A DNA stretch of 64,000 nt from Prostheceraeus crozeri (GCA_907163375.1 CAJQUW010011065.1:310001-374000), one strand, 5' to 3'. Numbered from the stretch's first letter, positions 18,420 through 28,567 are shown. Program-made: numbers and translations. The notes: generated by a model from the sequence alone, not told the origin.

Positions 18420-18725
18420 TTAAATATATGGAGGAATGTTTAATTTTTGTAATGTTTTTAAATGATATACTGTTAAGTTATCTTTATTGATTAACCACCA
18501 TAAATTATTAAAAGCCAAGAATACTCTAAAACTTCTTAAACAGAGTGGAAAATCATTTGTTTTAGCGTATTTAGGTATACCATGTTTTATTTTATAGTCT
18601 TTCACAAATTGCATATATTTATGATGATAGTAAAATTTAACTTCTTGTTTAGGTGTAAGTGGATTAGTAGGATGTCTATAGTTTTTTAAAACTGGTACAT
18701 GTTCTATTTTATACTCTTCAAACAT
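18420..18725 (-). CDS. Small basic Polinton protein, unrecognised
   Basis: 101 residues, rich in Lys, Tyr and His, with aromatic clusters (VKFYYHHKYMQFVKDYKIKH; FNNLWWLINK). No signal peptide or known motif is visible. It lies on the minus strand between the second ATPase and PolB, convergent with the former. Being open over 100 codons in this very AT-rich region supports a real gene, but nothing in the sequence gives a function. Confidence 0.5.
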   Translation of the reverse strand: MFEEYKIEHVPVLKNYRHPTNPLTPKQEVKFYYHHKYMQFVKDYKIKHGIPKYAKTNDFPLCLRSFRVFLAFNNLWWLINKDNLTVYHLKTLQKLNIPPYI

Positions 18726-18864
18726 TTTTATTTTTTATGTAAAAAAAGATATTAAATATAATTATTTTTATAAATAAATATAATTTTATTTATAATCTTC
18801 AAACATTTTGTTTTGTAATTAAATATAATTTTTTTTTTAAAATTTTCTCTAAAAAAATAAAAAA

Positions 18865-21800
18865 ATGAAAACATTTTATTGTGTCTTATGTGAAAAAAAA
18901 TTGCAAACAAAAAGAAGTTATCAATCTCATCTACAAAGTAAAATGCATTTACAAAATGTAGAACGAGTTGATGAAGGAAATATATTAAAATTAAATAGTT
19001 ATAAAAATTATCTAGAAACATTGCCTACTGATATAAAAGTTAAAAAAATGTTTGATGATTATTCACATTCGGAATATAAAAAATTTTTTAATAGTGAAGA
19101 TGAAGCCGTAACAGATATAAAATATTTATTTAGCGATACTGATGAATTTAACGAAATAGATGAATTTGATGAAGCCGTAACAGATATAAAATATTTATTT
19201 AATGAATCGGTTGAATCGGTTGAATATAATGAAACCGATAAAACTTTTTCTGATATTCTAACCAACTTTTATAATATATTTAAGAAATCTTTCAAATGTT
19301 ATATGAATGTAGAAGTACTTTATACAAAAAATGGACCTGATGGAATTCCTGAAGAAATAATACAAGGACATTTTACAAATTCGCAAGAAATTCATAATGT
19401 AAATGATATACAACCCATATTTGAATCGATGATACTTAAATTAGAAAATTGTATAATTGAAGCCCAGTTACGTGAATCTGGTTGGAGATTTGTTAAAATA
19501 CTATCTAAGAAAATAGTAATTGATAAATATAAAAATAATACTGGTGGTAGTTATGTTCCTTTACCTTTCAGTTCACCACAATTAATCAACATAAAAAATG
19601 AAGATGAACGTTGTTTTCTGTGGAGTATTATAGCACATTTACATCCTGCAGAATATCATAAAGAAAGACTAAGTCATTACAATAAAGAAGAATACATAAA
19701 TGAATTTGATCTTTCTGATGGCTTAGATGAATTTCCATATGATTATAATAAGTTAAAAAAGTTTCATAAAAAGAATAAAAATTTAATAGAAGTAAATGTT
19801 TTTGAATTAAATGTGAATTATGTTTCTATTGGTAAAATTATTCCACTTTACTCAGATTCAAAAGAATTTTATTTGAATAATAAAAATTTATGTCAATCAG
19901 AAATAGTATATAATGATAGAGGAAATTACATGCATCATAATATTTTTTACCAAGGAAATATAATATGTACTGAAAAATTTGAACTTGTTAAAACACTAAC
20001 GCCAATAATGATTAATCACAATAATTATAAAGGACGTACTGATGATTATAATTACAAATATTCATCTTTATCTTCAGAATATCAACAAAAATTAGAAAAT
20101 TTAAATGAAAGTTTACAAAAATGTAAAATAGATTATCAACAACAAACAAAAATGTTACTACAAGAATATCACCATAAATATCAAAATAAGATAGAAACAA
20201 TTCAAAAATTAAATGAAGAAAATAATAAAAAATTAAATGAAGAAAATAATAAAAAATTAAATAATAAAGAATTAAATGAATGCTTAAAAAAATGTCTACA
20301 ACAATATAAAGAACAATATGATAAAGAATATATTTATCAGCTACAAATATTAAATCAAAATTATCATCAAAATACATTTAATCTTACAAAAGAAATTGAT
20401 GAAACACATGAAATATATAAAGATAAATTTGTAAAATTAGAACAGTCAAAACAACCAGCACAAGCGAATATATTATATTATCAGGGACATTTTATATTGT
20501 GTAAAGATGTTTCTATATTTACAAAAACTTCAGATAATAAAAATTTTCCTTGTCTTCAATGTATGACAAGTTTTAGAACTTTAGAAGAAATGAATAGACA
20601 TTTGGAGAATTGTCAACAAAATGAAGCAGTCAGAAACACATTTCCAAAAGATGATTATTTAGAATATAATAAATGGTATTTTAAAAATAAAGTACCCTTT
20701 ACTATTTATTGTGATTTTGAAGCATATAATGTTAATATGACACAAAATCAAACGGAAAGTTCCAGGGCTTCACCCGATTCTGAAAAAAATAATTCTGAAA
20801 ATTATAATTCTGAAAAAAATAATTCTGAAAATTATAATTCTGAAAAAAGTGTGCCTGAAAGAAGTGCACCTGGAAAAAGTTTAGTTGAACAAAGTAAAGA
20901 AAAATATTTATTTGAACAAAAACCATTATGTTGGGGAATGTACATTCATTCGAATTATCCTGAATTATTTAAATCAGAATATTTACAATACTATGGTGAA
21001 GATAGTTCAGAAATGTTTACAAAGAAAGTAGAAGAATTACAAGGACTTTTTTCACAATTGCTTGAAACAAATAAACCAATGATACCATTAACGGATGAAG
21101 AAAGAAAAGAATTTTATTATGAAATAAATTGTTATTACTGTGGAAAAGGTTTTACAAATAAATATAAAACTGGTAGAGGTAGATATATTGATAAAGTAAA
21201 AGATCATGATCATCTAAATGGATTATATAGAGGTGCAGCACATAATTCTTGTAATCTTAATGCTAACAAATTTAAATATAACTTTGTTCCTCTATATTTC
21301 TACAATGGTTCTAAATATGATTTTCATCTAGTAATGAAAGATTTATTTTCATCAGAAAAATTACATCAACAAAAAATAAATGTACTATGTAAACAAGAAG
21401 AAGAATATTTTTCAATGCAATTAGGTTGTATTAGAATTTTAGATGCATTTAGATTTTTTACTCCTTATTCATTAGATGTTATGGGAAAAACTTTGAAACC
21501 TGAACAATGTAAAATATTAAATAAATATAATTTAAAACCTTTAAAAGGAATATTTCCGTATGAGTATATAACTGGAGATTTTAATTCTGTGAATAAAATT
21601 ATGAAAGAAGAACAACTTCCTCCAATAAATAAATTTAAATCAACATTAAAACAATCACAATTATCTGAAGAAGATTATGCAGAAGCTGAAAAAAATTGGA
21701 GAGAGTTAAATTGTAAAACAATGTATGATTATACAATGAAATATCTACAGATAGATGTATTAATACTAGCTGATCTTTTTGAAAACTTTCGTGATATGTG

Positions 21801-23382
21801 TTTAGAATATTACGGAATAGATCCATGTTATTGTTATTCTACACCAGGTTTAACATGGTTAGCAGGATTAAAACATACAAATGTTAAACTTAAACATTAT
21901 AAAGAAAATACATATGATAAATTATTATTTTTTGAATCTGGAATTAGAGGTGGAGTTTCATCCGTTTTAGGTAATAGATATGTTAAATGTTATAATAAGA
22001 AAGTAAATCCACAAGAATATGGAATAATGAAACCTTTATCTCCAGAAGAAAAAGAAAAAATATTAGAAATTTTTCGAACGAAACGAGAAGGAGTAGAACG
22101 TGAAAAAGCAATTGATGAATTCATGCGAGAAAACTATTTGTTATATTATGATTTTAATAGCTTATATTCTTCTTGCATGATACAAGAATTACCAACAGGT
22201 GAGATGACATGGTGTAATAATCGAACCGAAGGTTCTAGGGCTTCGCCCGATCTTGTTTATCAAAGAACATATGATGGTGAAAATAATTTTGGTTATGTAT
22301 ATGAAGTTGATTTAGTATATCCTGATTATATAAAAGAAGCAACAAAATATTATCCTTTCTGTCCAGAAAACAAAATTCCCAATATAGAAGATTTTTCAGA
22401 TTATCAAAAATCTTTAATTCCTAAGAAATATAGGCCAACAAAAAAACTTATGTTAACACAAAGCAATAAAGGAAAGTATGTTGTTGAAGGAAGAATGCTA
22501 GATTGGTATTTAGATCATGGAATGATTCTCACAAAAATTCACCGGAAACTAGTGTATAAAAAATCTAAATGGTTAAAAGATTATATTGAGTTCAATATTG
22601 AAAAACGCAAAATATCTAAAAGAAATAAAGATGATTTTGGAAACGTGTTCTTCAAATTAATGAATAATGCATTTTATGGTAAGACTTTAGAAAATGTGCG
22701 TAATAGACAAAATATTGAAATAGTTTATGATAAAGATAGGTTTCAAAATTTAACAAGGAAACCTACATATAAAAGAACTACTAGATTTAGTGATGAACTA
22801 TGTGCTGTACATCTAAGAAGAAGCATTGTAAAACATGATAAGTTTAATTTTATAGGTTTCACTATATTAGAATTAGCTAAACTATTTATGTATAGATTTA
22901 TATATGACTATTTAGCGCCTGCTTATGGTAAAAACTATAAATTACACTTTACAGATACCGATTCTGTTTTCTTAGAATTAACAATACCATATGGTTCTTC
23001 ACTAGATAAAGAAATTAATAAAATAAAAGATATCATTCATCCTTCTGATTTATGTAAAGTAAAAGATGAATTAGAAGGAAATGAAGATTTCATAACAGAA
23101 GCTATATTTTTAAAATCTAAATGTTACTGTTATGATACAACTAATAATATTAAAACACATAAAACATTAAAAGGAATTTCAAAGGCATCAGTGGCTAATC
23201 AAATAACATTTCAAGATTATAAAAATGCATTATTTAATAATGAAATAAAAACAGCATGTAATTATAGACTTAATTCAAAAAAACATAAAATGTATTTAAA
23301 AGAAGAACATAAATTAGCATTAGATCCATTTGATGATAAAAGAAAAATTTTGCCTGATGGAATAACTACTTTACCTTTTTAA
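18865..23382 (+). CDS. Polinton protein-primed DNA polymerase, family B
   Basis: A 1,505-residue replicative polymerase. The N-terminus starts with a zinc finger (CVLCEKKL...HLQSKMH), then acidic repeats. Next comes the conserved Polinton module around residues 245-330 with a Cys after DER (RCFLWSIIAHLHP) and KKFHKKNKNLIEVNVF; a Lys/Asn/Gln coiled coil follows. The exonuclease motifs are IYCDFEAYN, YNGSKYDFHLV and YLQIDVLILADLF. The polymerase motifs are A (YYDFNSLYSSCM), B (KLMNNAFYGKTLEN) and C (FTDTDSVFLEL). An HDHLNGLYRGAAHNSC segment marks the protein-primed group. The frame is open throughout. Two GC-rich hairpin units lie in frame (20754-20776 and 22219-22251). Confidence 0.97.
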   Translation: MKTFYCVLCEKKLQTKRSYQSHLQSKMHLQNVERVDEGNILKLNSYKNYLETLPTDIKVKKMFDDYSHSEYKKFFNSEDEAVTDIKYLFSDTDEFNEIDEFDEAVTDIKYLFNESVESVEYNETDKTFSDILTNFYNIFKKSFKCYMNVEVLYTKNGPDGIPEEIIQGHFTNSQEIHNVNDIQPIFESMILKLENCIIEAQLRESGWRFVKILSKKIVIDKYKNNTGGSYVPLPFSSPQLINIKNEDERCFLWSIIAHLHPAEYHKERLSHYNKEEYINEFDLSDGLDEFPYDYNKLKKFHKKNKNLIEVNVFELNVNYVSIGKIIPLYSDSKEFYLNNKNLCQSEIVYNDRGNYMHHNIFYQGNIICTEKFELVKTLTPIMINHNNYKGRTDDYNYKYSSLSSEYQQKLENLNESLQKCKIDYQQQTKMLLQEYHHKYQNKIETIQKLNEENNKKLNEENNKKLNNKELNECLKKCLQQYKEQYDKEYIYQLQILNQNYHQNTFNLTKEIDETHEIYKDKFVKLEQSKQPAQANILYYQGHFILCKDVSIFTKTSDNKNFPCLQCMTSFRTLEEMNRHLENCQQNEAVRNTFPKDDYLEYNKWYFKNKVPFTIYCDFEAYNVNMTQNQTESSRASPDSEKNNSENYNSEKNNSENYNSEKSVPERSAPGKSLVEQSKEKYLFEQKPLCWGMYIHSNYPELFKSEYLQYYGEDSSEMFTKKVEELQGLFSQLLETNKPMIPLTDEERKEFYYEINCYYCGKGFTNKYKTGRGRYIDKVKDHDHLNGLYRGAAHNSCNLNANKFKYNFVPLYFYNGSKYDFHLVMKDLFSSEKLHQQKINVLCKQEEEYFSMQLGCIRILDAFRFFTPYSLDVMGKTLKPEQCKILNKYNLKPLKGIFPYEYITGDFNSVNKIMKEEQLPPINKFKSTLKQSQLSEEDYAEAEKNWRELNCKTMYDYTMKYLQIDVLILADLFENFRDMCLEYYGIDPCYCYSTPGLTWLAGLKHTNVKLKHYKENTYDKLLFFESGIRGGVSSVLGNRYVKCYNKKVNPQEYGIMKPLSPEEKEKILEIFRTKREGVEREKAIDEFMRENYLLYYDFNSLYSSCMIQELPTGEMTWCNNRTEGSRASPDLVYQRTYDGENNFGYVYEVDLVYPDYIKEATKYYPFCPENKIPNIEDFSDYQKSLIPKKYRPTKKLMLTQSNKGKYVVEGRMLDWYLDHGMILTKIHRKLVYKKSKWLKDYIEFNIEKRKISKRNKDDFGNVFFKLMNNAFYGKTLENVRNRQNIEIVYDKDRFQNLTRKPTYKRTTRFSDELCAVHLRRSIVKHDKFNFIGFTILELAKLFMYRFIYDYLAPAYGKNYKLHFTDTDSVFLELTIPYGSSLDKEINKIKDIIHPSDLCKVKDELEGNEDFITEAIFLKSKCYCYDTTNNIKTHKTLKGISKASVANQITFQDYKNALFNNEIKTACNYRLNSKKHKMYLKEEHKLALDPFDDKRKILPDGITTLPF
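20754..20776. repeat. Degenerate double hairpin in PolB
   Basis: GGAA-AG-TTCC is followed by GGGC-TTC-ACCC (one mismatch). It is read in frame as ESSRASPD, just after the first exonuclease motif, in a low-complexity insertion of Ser-Glu-Asn repeats. Confidence 0.65.
22219..22251. repeat. Perfect double hairpin inside PolB
   Basis: GAACC-GAA-GGTTC, TA, then GGGC-TTC-GCCC. It is the near-exact reverse complement of 8057-8090 in the terminal repeat. It is translated in frame as NRTEGSRASPD, a short insertion 20 or so residues after polymerase motif A. Confidence 0.9.
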
Positions 23383-23504
23383 TTTTCTAATTTCTATTTT
23401 CAAATTTCTATTTTCTAAATATAACAATATAACAATATAACAATATAAAAATATAAAATATTATAAAATAAAATAAAATAATAATATAAAATTATCATAT
23501 AAAA

Positions 23505-24341
23505 ATGGATAAAGTTAGAGCTGATAATTTTAAAAGAATAAAACAATTAGACGAATTAATAAAACAAAGAAATATTATGAAAGAAAATCATCTACAACAT
23601 AGAATGACAAAAGCTGGTATTCAATCTGATATGTTTGATAAATTAAAATTAACTGAAGAAGTAAAAACTGATTATGAAAAAACTGTCGAACCATTTAAAA
23701 CTCTTGAAAAGGAACTTAATGAAAAACGTGTTGATATAGCGGATCCTGTACTTAAAACACTATTAGATGACTATGGTTTATTAGAGGCAAACATAGATAA
23801 AAAATTACCAAAATCTATGTTATTCGAACATTCTACTTTCTTTTTAGATAAAAAATTATTTGCAAGATTTTATCTTGGTGGTAAAGAAATATTTCCACAA
23901 CCTTTACGAGGATTAATTTTTACGCCAGATAAAAAACCTATTAGTTTAGATAGAAATTTTGTTGATCTTTTAAGAGGAGCAGATTTAAAAAATTATGCTG
24001 TAGAAGATCTAATAAAATATAAAGCTATGTTAGACAGAGTTGGTGCAGTAAAATCTCTTAGACGTTATAAACAATTAGAAAATTTATTATCATCGGGAGT
24101 TAAAGTAGGGAAAGGTTTATCTGAAAAACAGAAAACAAAAAAACAGAAAACAGAAACAACTGTATTTTTACCAGATGATCCACAAGAATTACTAAATAGA
24201 TTAAATATTTTAATATCGGCAATAAAAGAAGGACATAATTCTAGTTTTAATGAAATTCATGCTATATTGAAAAGACTGTTAGAAAAGAAGATTCTAAATG
24301 AAGAGGATTATAAAAGTGTAGCTGAAATATGTTGTTTCTAA
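23505..24341 (+). CDS. Conserved Polinton protein of unknown role
   Basis: 278 residues. The first 29 share the MDK...NFKRIKQL...KQRNIMKENH module with the small protein at 14103-14276. The middle (about 95-190) has a compact, possibly globular region with FFLDKKLFARFYLGG and PQPLRGLIFTPDKKP. A basic stretch of KQK/KKQK follows, then an acidic helical C-terminus. It lies between PolB and penton on the same strand, where many Polintons carry an unassigned virion-type gene. I cannot name a family. Confidence 0.65.
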   Translation: MDKVRADNFKRIKQLDELIKQRNIMKENHLQHRMTKAGIQSDMFDKLKLTEEVKTDYEKTVEPFKTLEKELNEKRVDIADPVLKTLLDDYGLLEANIDKKLPKSMLFEHSTFFLDKKLFARFYLGGKEIFPQPLRGLIFTPDKKPISLDRNFVDLLRGADLKNYAVEDLIKYKAMLDRVGAVKSLRRYKQLENLLSSGVKVGKGLSEKQKTKKQKTETTVFLPDDPQELLNRLNILISAIKEGHNSSFNEIHAILKRLLEKKILNEEDYKSVAEICCF

Positions 24342-24410
24342 TTTTTATCAAAAAAATTTCATAAAAAAATATTTCATAAAAAAATATTTATTTAATTTTT
24401 TAGTTTAAAA

Positions 24411-25199
24411 ATGTGTTCAGCAGATTTAGACAAAATTAATAATCATTTAGAAAATTTAACAGAGATTTTGGGTTCATCAAAATTTAGTACGACGTTAAAA
24501 ATTATAACAACTACTTCATCACACACTTGTAATTTAGAACCCATTCTACATTTGGAACAAAATAAAAATTATCAAATTGCATTGACTAGTTTCTCCACAT
24601 TTAACACTATTCAAAACGTTATCAAAGATGTGAATGATCAATTTAGATATTCTACTGATAAAGGCAAAACATGGAAAATACTAACTTTTCTTCCTGGTTC
24701 TTACGAAGTTGAAACAATATCAAATGAAATTAAGAGACATTTAGGTATATCATTTAAAGATAAGAAACAATTACATTTTGCAGTTGAACCGGCAGTTAAT
24801 AAATTTTCTCTTACTTTAGACGAAAATCATCAAGTTGATTTTAATCATGATAGATCATTGTCAAAGCTATTAGGATTTAATAAACAAACTTATATTCAAG
24901 GTTATCATTTAGGTGAGAAGATTCCAAAAATAACTGAAATAAATTCAATTGTTGTACATTGTGACATTATTGAAGGAGGATATATAAATGGTAAATTATC
25001 AAATTTAATATTCAGTTTTCCAGCTTTTACTGTACCCATTGGTTATAGATTAAATGTAATTCCACAAACATTAATATATTTTCCTATTACAAGAAAAACT
25101 ATTAACAACATTGGCATTAGAATCACTGATGAAAAAGGACAAGAAATAAATTTTGGAGGTGAAGAGATTATGATAGATCTTTTGGTTCGAGAGGTATAA
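24411..25199 (+). CDS. Polinton penton / minor capsid protein (single jelly-roll)
   Basis: 262 residues. The N-terminal third is helical; the rest is beta-rich. The C-terminal block, with SFPAFTVPIGYRLNVIPQT, then the phrase YFPIT and a closing GEEIMIDLLVREV, matches the strand pattern of penton proteins of Polintons, which plug the five-fold vertices. It lies between the unknown gene at 23505 and the packaging ATPase on the same strand, a typical morphogenesis cluster. Confidence 0.8.
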   Translation: MCSADLDKINNHLENLTEILGSSKFSTTLKIITTTSSHTCNLEPILHLEQNKNYQIALTSFSTFNTIQNVIKDVNDQFRYSTDKGKTWKILTFLPGSYEVETISNEIKRHLGISFKDKKQLHFAVEPAVNKFSLTLDENHQVDFNHDRSLSKLLGFNKQTYIQGYHLGEKIPKITEINSIVVHCDIIEGGYINGKLSNLIFSFPAFTVPIGYRLNVIPQTLIYFPITRKTINNIGIRITDEKGQEINFGGEEIMIDLLVREV

Positions 25200-25245
25200 A
25201 CTTTTACGCTACAATAGAGAAGTTTAATTTTTTTTATCATTTTCA

Positions 25246-25333
25246 TTATTAATCTTATTAATCTTATTAATCTTATTAATCTTATTAATCTTATTAATCT
25301 TATTAATCTTATTAATCTTATTAATCTTATTAT
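25246..25333. repeat. ttattaatc microsatellite
   Basis: About nine copies of the 9-bp unit ttaatctta in the gap between the penton and packaging ATPase genes. Confidence 0.92.
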
Positions 25334-25404
25334 TAGAAACAAAAAAATAAACTTAAATTAAAATTTTATTTTTATTTTTTTGTTTCTAAAAACACTAATT
25401 CAAT

Positions 25405-26194
25405 AATGGATGAATTTATTACTTTAAAAATGAATGAAATGACTTTAAATAAAAAAAAACTTAAATTTAATCATCATCCAAATTTATCTAATAAAGTTTT
25501 AGCAGTTATTTGCGGAAGATCAGGATGTGGAAAAACATATCTATTATTTAAAATTTTAACGACTCCAAATTTTTAAGATTATAACAATCTTATAATTTAT
25601 ACAACAACGGCAGAACAACCCGTCTATCAATTTTTAAAATATGGATTTGAAAATAATCTTACAAAAACAGCAATTGCTTCTCTATTCGAAGAATACGAAA
25701 AATCTGAATATGAAGAAGAAATAAATTTGTGGTGTGAAGAAGCAGCAAAAAATAAACAATTAGTTGAATCCAATAAAAATAAGCATATAAAAATACAATT
25801 AATAGATGATAGTGGTAATATGCAAGATCCTAGTAAACTAGATAAAACAATGAAACATTGTGTAATTTTTGATGATTGTGTTAATGACAGAAATCAGTCA
25901 GTTCAAAGAAATTATTTCACAAGAGGTAGACATAATAACTGTAGTGTATTTTATTTGACACAAAGTATGTATTCATTAGATGGAAGTGTTATTAGAAAGA
26001 ATGCAAATATATTTATACTATTTGAAATAAATGCAAGAAACTTAAGTGATTTGTTAAGAGATTTATGTATAAGAGATAAAGATGAATTTAAACAATCGTG
26101 TAATAATACTTGGTCAAAAGATTATGGATTTATCACAATTAATATTGATAAAAAAATTCATGAAAGAGTTATCGAACAATTGTTTACCGAGTAA
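25405..26194 (+). pseudogene. Polinton packaging ATPase (FtsK/A32-like), broken
   Basis: This is the family's genome-packaging motor. The Walker A motif GRSGCGKT and the Walker B motif CVIFDDCV are both recognisable, and FTRGRHNNCSVFYLTQ is the usual downstream signature. Size and place, next to the penton gene near the right end, fit the family. The coding region looks interrupted, by about one break; otherwise it reads as recent. Confidence 0.85.
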
Positions 26195-26411
26195 TAAAAA
26201 TATACAAATATAATGTTTTAATATTTTATTTTTTATTATCAGCTTTAATTTTGTCTATTTTTTTAAAATATAATATTTGAATTTTGTGGTAACATTGGTA
26301 TACAGCAAAAACATTTTACTGAACAAATTATTTTTTTATTGCTTTGTTGTTTGTAATCTTTTCGTTTAAAGTTTTCACGTTTAAAATTTTCTCGTTTAAA
26401 ATTTTCTCGTA

Positions 26412-27167
26412 TTAAGTTTTGTTTAATAAAGTTTTGTCTAATAAAGTTTTTAGCTCTTCTAAAAAAATTTTATCATTTTCTTCATTAGAAATTTTATCAT
26501 CAATAAAAGTTTTACCATCACTAGAAATTTTACCATCCTTTTTATTTTTATCATTAACTTTTTCTGTCTGTGATTGAAATGATATTTGATTTACTTCATT
26601 AGCTATTTGATCAAATTTTTCAATCTCATCTAACGTAATAACATTATCATCACATACTCTTTGAAAGTAGTAGTGTAGTTTATCATAGACTTCTTTAATA
26701 TGTAAATGCTTAGTTTTTAATGATTTTCGTTTCTTAGTTATTAAAGATTTTTCTAACATTGTAGCAAGTGAAGTTGCAAAAACACCCGTACCTGTTAAAG
26801 CTGTAGCAACTACTGGAATTACTAAAACACCTGAAGATATAACAATTGTTAAAGCACCTAAACTTATTGTTAAGAATATGCCAATTCCTTGTGTTACATT
26901 CTTAACTTTACTCCATCTCTTTCTTAATTTATTATAATGTTCTAATCTAAGTAATAATTGCGATTCCTTATCTTTCATATAACGTACTCTATCTTTGTGT
27001 TTTGCAATATCCATTTCATATGATAACGAAGGATATATTCTTGAGGTTCCTTCCATTTCTGAAGTTCCTTCCACTTTTGTTTCATCCACTTTTGTTTCAT
27101 CCATTTTTAAAGAAATATTTTTAACGGGCGAAGCCCTGGAAGACATCTCCGATGTCCCGCTAGTCAC
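26412..27167 (-). CDS. Polinton protein with two hydrophobic segments, overlapping the right terminal repeat
   Basis: 251 residues. The first 70 lie within the terminal repeat and are rich in Thr, Ser and Lys, with the phrase SEMSSRASP encoded by a GC-rich double hairpin. A charged helix follows, then a long hydrophobic stretch that could make two membrane helices (IFLTISLGALTIVISSGVLV and an Ala/Thr-rich second). The C-terminal 100 residues are acidic and Lys-rich. A membrane role is likely; the specific function is unknown. The duplicated start in the left repeat shows the terminal repeats expanded into this gene. Confidence 0.65.
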   Translation of the reverse strand: MTSGTSEMSSRASPVKNISLKMDETKVDETKVEGTSEMEGTSRIYPSLSYEMDIAKHKDRVRYMKDKESQLLLRLEHYNKLRKRWSKVKNVTQGIGIFLTISLGALTIVISSGVLVIPVVATALTGTGVFATSLATMLEKSLITKKRKSLKTKHLHIKEVYDKLHYYFQRVCDDNVITLDEIEKFDQIANEVNQISFQSQTEKVNDKNKKDGKISSDGKTFIDDKISNEENDKIFLEELKTLLDKTLLNKT

Positions 27168-27816
27168 ATGATATATTTTAAAAACCTGAAAGATGGATAA
27201 AATTCATGAATTTGAAATTCTCAACTTTTATAATTTTTTCGGTGTCCGGGTTTTCGGTGTCCTAGAACGGTCATGATTTAAGCAATGAAAATCGAACCGA
27301 AGGTTCTAGGGCTTCGCCCGATTGTTATTCTCAAATTTTGAGATACTCAACTTTTATAATTTTTAGTGTCCTAGAACGGTCATGATTTTAAGGGTGAAAA
27401 TTGTAATTCTCAAATTTGAGATTCTTAACTTTTATGATTTTCGGTGTCCGGTTTTACATGACCTGGAACGGTCATGATTTTGGGGGTGAAATGTCATAAT
27501 CACAAATTTGAGATTTTGAAAAATTTGAAAAATTGGGTATTTTTAAAAACGCCCAAATCGGAGCGAAGCTCCTCTGGCTTTAGCCGATTTATGAATTTAG
27601 GTCTTCATAACCTGAAAAAGGGTTCAAATTCATGAATTTATGTCGTTTTTAAAAATACCATTTTTTGAAAAAATGGTACTTTTTGAATGGACTAAATTCA
27701 TGAATTTAGGTCTTAAAAACCTGAAAAAGGGACTAAATTCATAAATTTATGTCGTTTTTAAAAGTACTAATTTTTTTGATTTTATGGTGTCCTGGAACGG
27801 TCTTTTACCCATTACT
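26947..27816 (-). repeat. Right terminal inverted repeat of the Polinton
   Basis: 870 bp, the inverted partner of 7578-8418. It carries the same 17-bp boxes and the same three double hairpins (27126-27156, 27291-27323, 27557-27588). A small insertion here relative to the left arm adds a second ggaca-type phrase near 27450, and a short in-frame repeat lengthens the gene that begins inside it. Confidence 0.93.
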
Positions 27817-28567
27817 AGTAGGGTATTAGATTAGATTTGTCAGATAACCCACGGATTATCTATCTCTATTTTCTAGCGGTATAATTTGCTTCTTTAGGTG
27901 ACGATGTGTTGGATTCACAAGAGTCCTCCACTAGGAAAGCCGCGATTATGGGCGATTGCTGCTCCTCTATACCTAAAGAACATCTCAGCAGTGGCGGACG
28001 CAGAAATTTCTGGTAGGGGGTGGATGATTGGTGTTGTACTCAAGCAGTCAAACAGGTGCCTCAATGCTCTAGTTGAATAAATCCGTAGATTCAAATTCAG
28101 GCACAGCATTATGCTTTACAATTCAACAGTCATAAGTTACATCTTCTTTTCAAACAAACTCATTAGTTGACAACAATTTGTTATAGCATTGATAGTCTTT
28201 GGTTATCAGCAATCATTTCAGCCCATTTTCCTAGAATCATTGAGAAATCTCATTAAGGCAAGAAATTTCATGGGGCCTAAGGCTAAATTTGTAATTGTGT
28301 AGTCTTTATAAATCCATTCCTTTAGAATGCAATATAAGTTAGTGATAACGCAATAATGTTTTCATATGAACATTACCTGTGGCTTATTAAAGCAGCTATA
28401 GCTTACATGTATATGCATACTATGATCAGCGCAGTAGGCTCTTTGAAGGCCTAAACGATTGAATTCTATTTCATAAATGATCATCGCTTTATTTATAAAA
28501 ATGATTCATTTTAGATTGCCAAAAATCCGTGTACATGTAGTTGCATTTTGAAATCAAAACCGGGAAT

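Larger units (their letters stand above)
7578..27816. mobile_element. Polinton/Maverick element, nearly whole
   Basis: This 20.2 kb element is bounded by long terminal inverted repeats that start AGTAATGGGTAAAAGACCG. The 6-bp direct repeat agtagg lies just outside both ends (7572-7577 and 27817-27822), the duplication length typical of Polintons. Gene content is diagnostic: protein-primed family B DNA polymerase, retroviral-type integrase, adenain-like protease, packaging ATPase, double-jelly-roll major capsid and single-jelly-roll penton. It is visibly more AT-rich than the flanks. The terminal repeats differ by only a few small indels and substitutions, so insertion looks recent. It looks nearly whole, with about one break. 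Confidence 0.97.

Noticed and set aside
20012-20377. 121-codon minus-strand frame opposite PolB
   Set aside because: It is the complement of the Lys/Asn/Gln-rich coiled coil of PolB; the Tyr/Ile/Leu-rich peptide is what that composition yields on the other strand.
25246-25342. Leu/Ile/Arg repeat protein on the minus strand
   Set aside because: It is a translation of the 9-bp microsatellite and overlaps the penton gene end.
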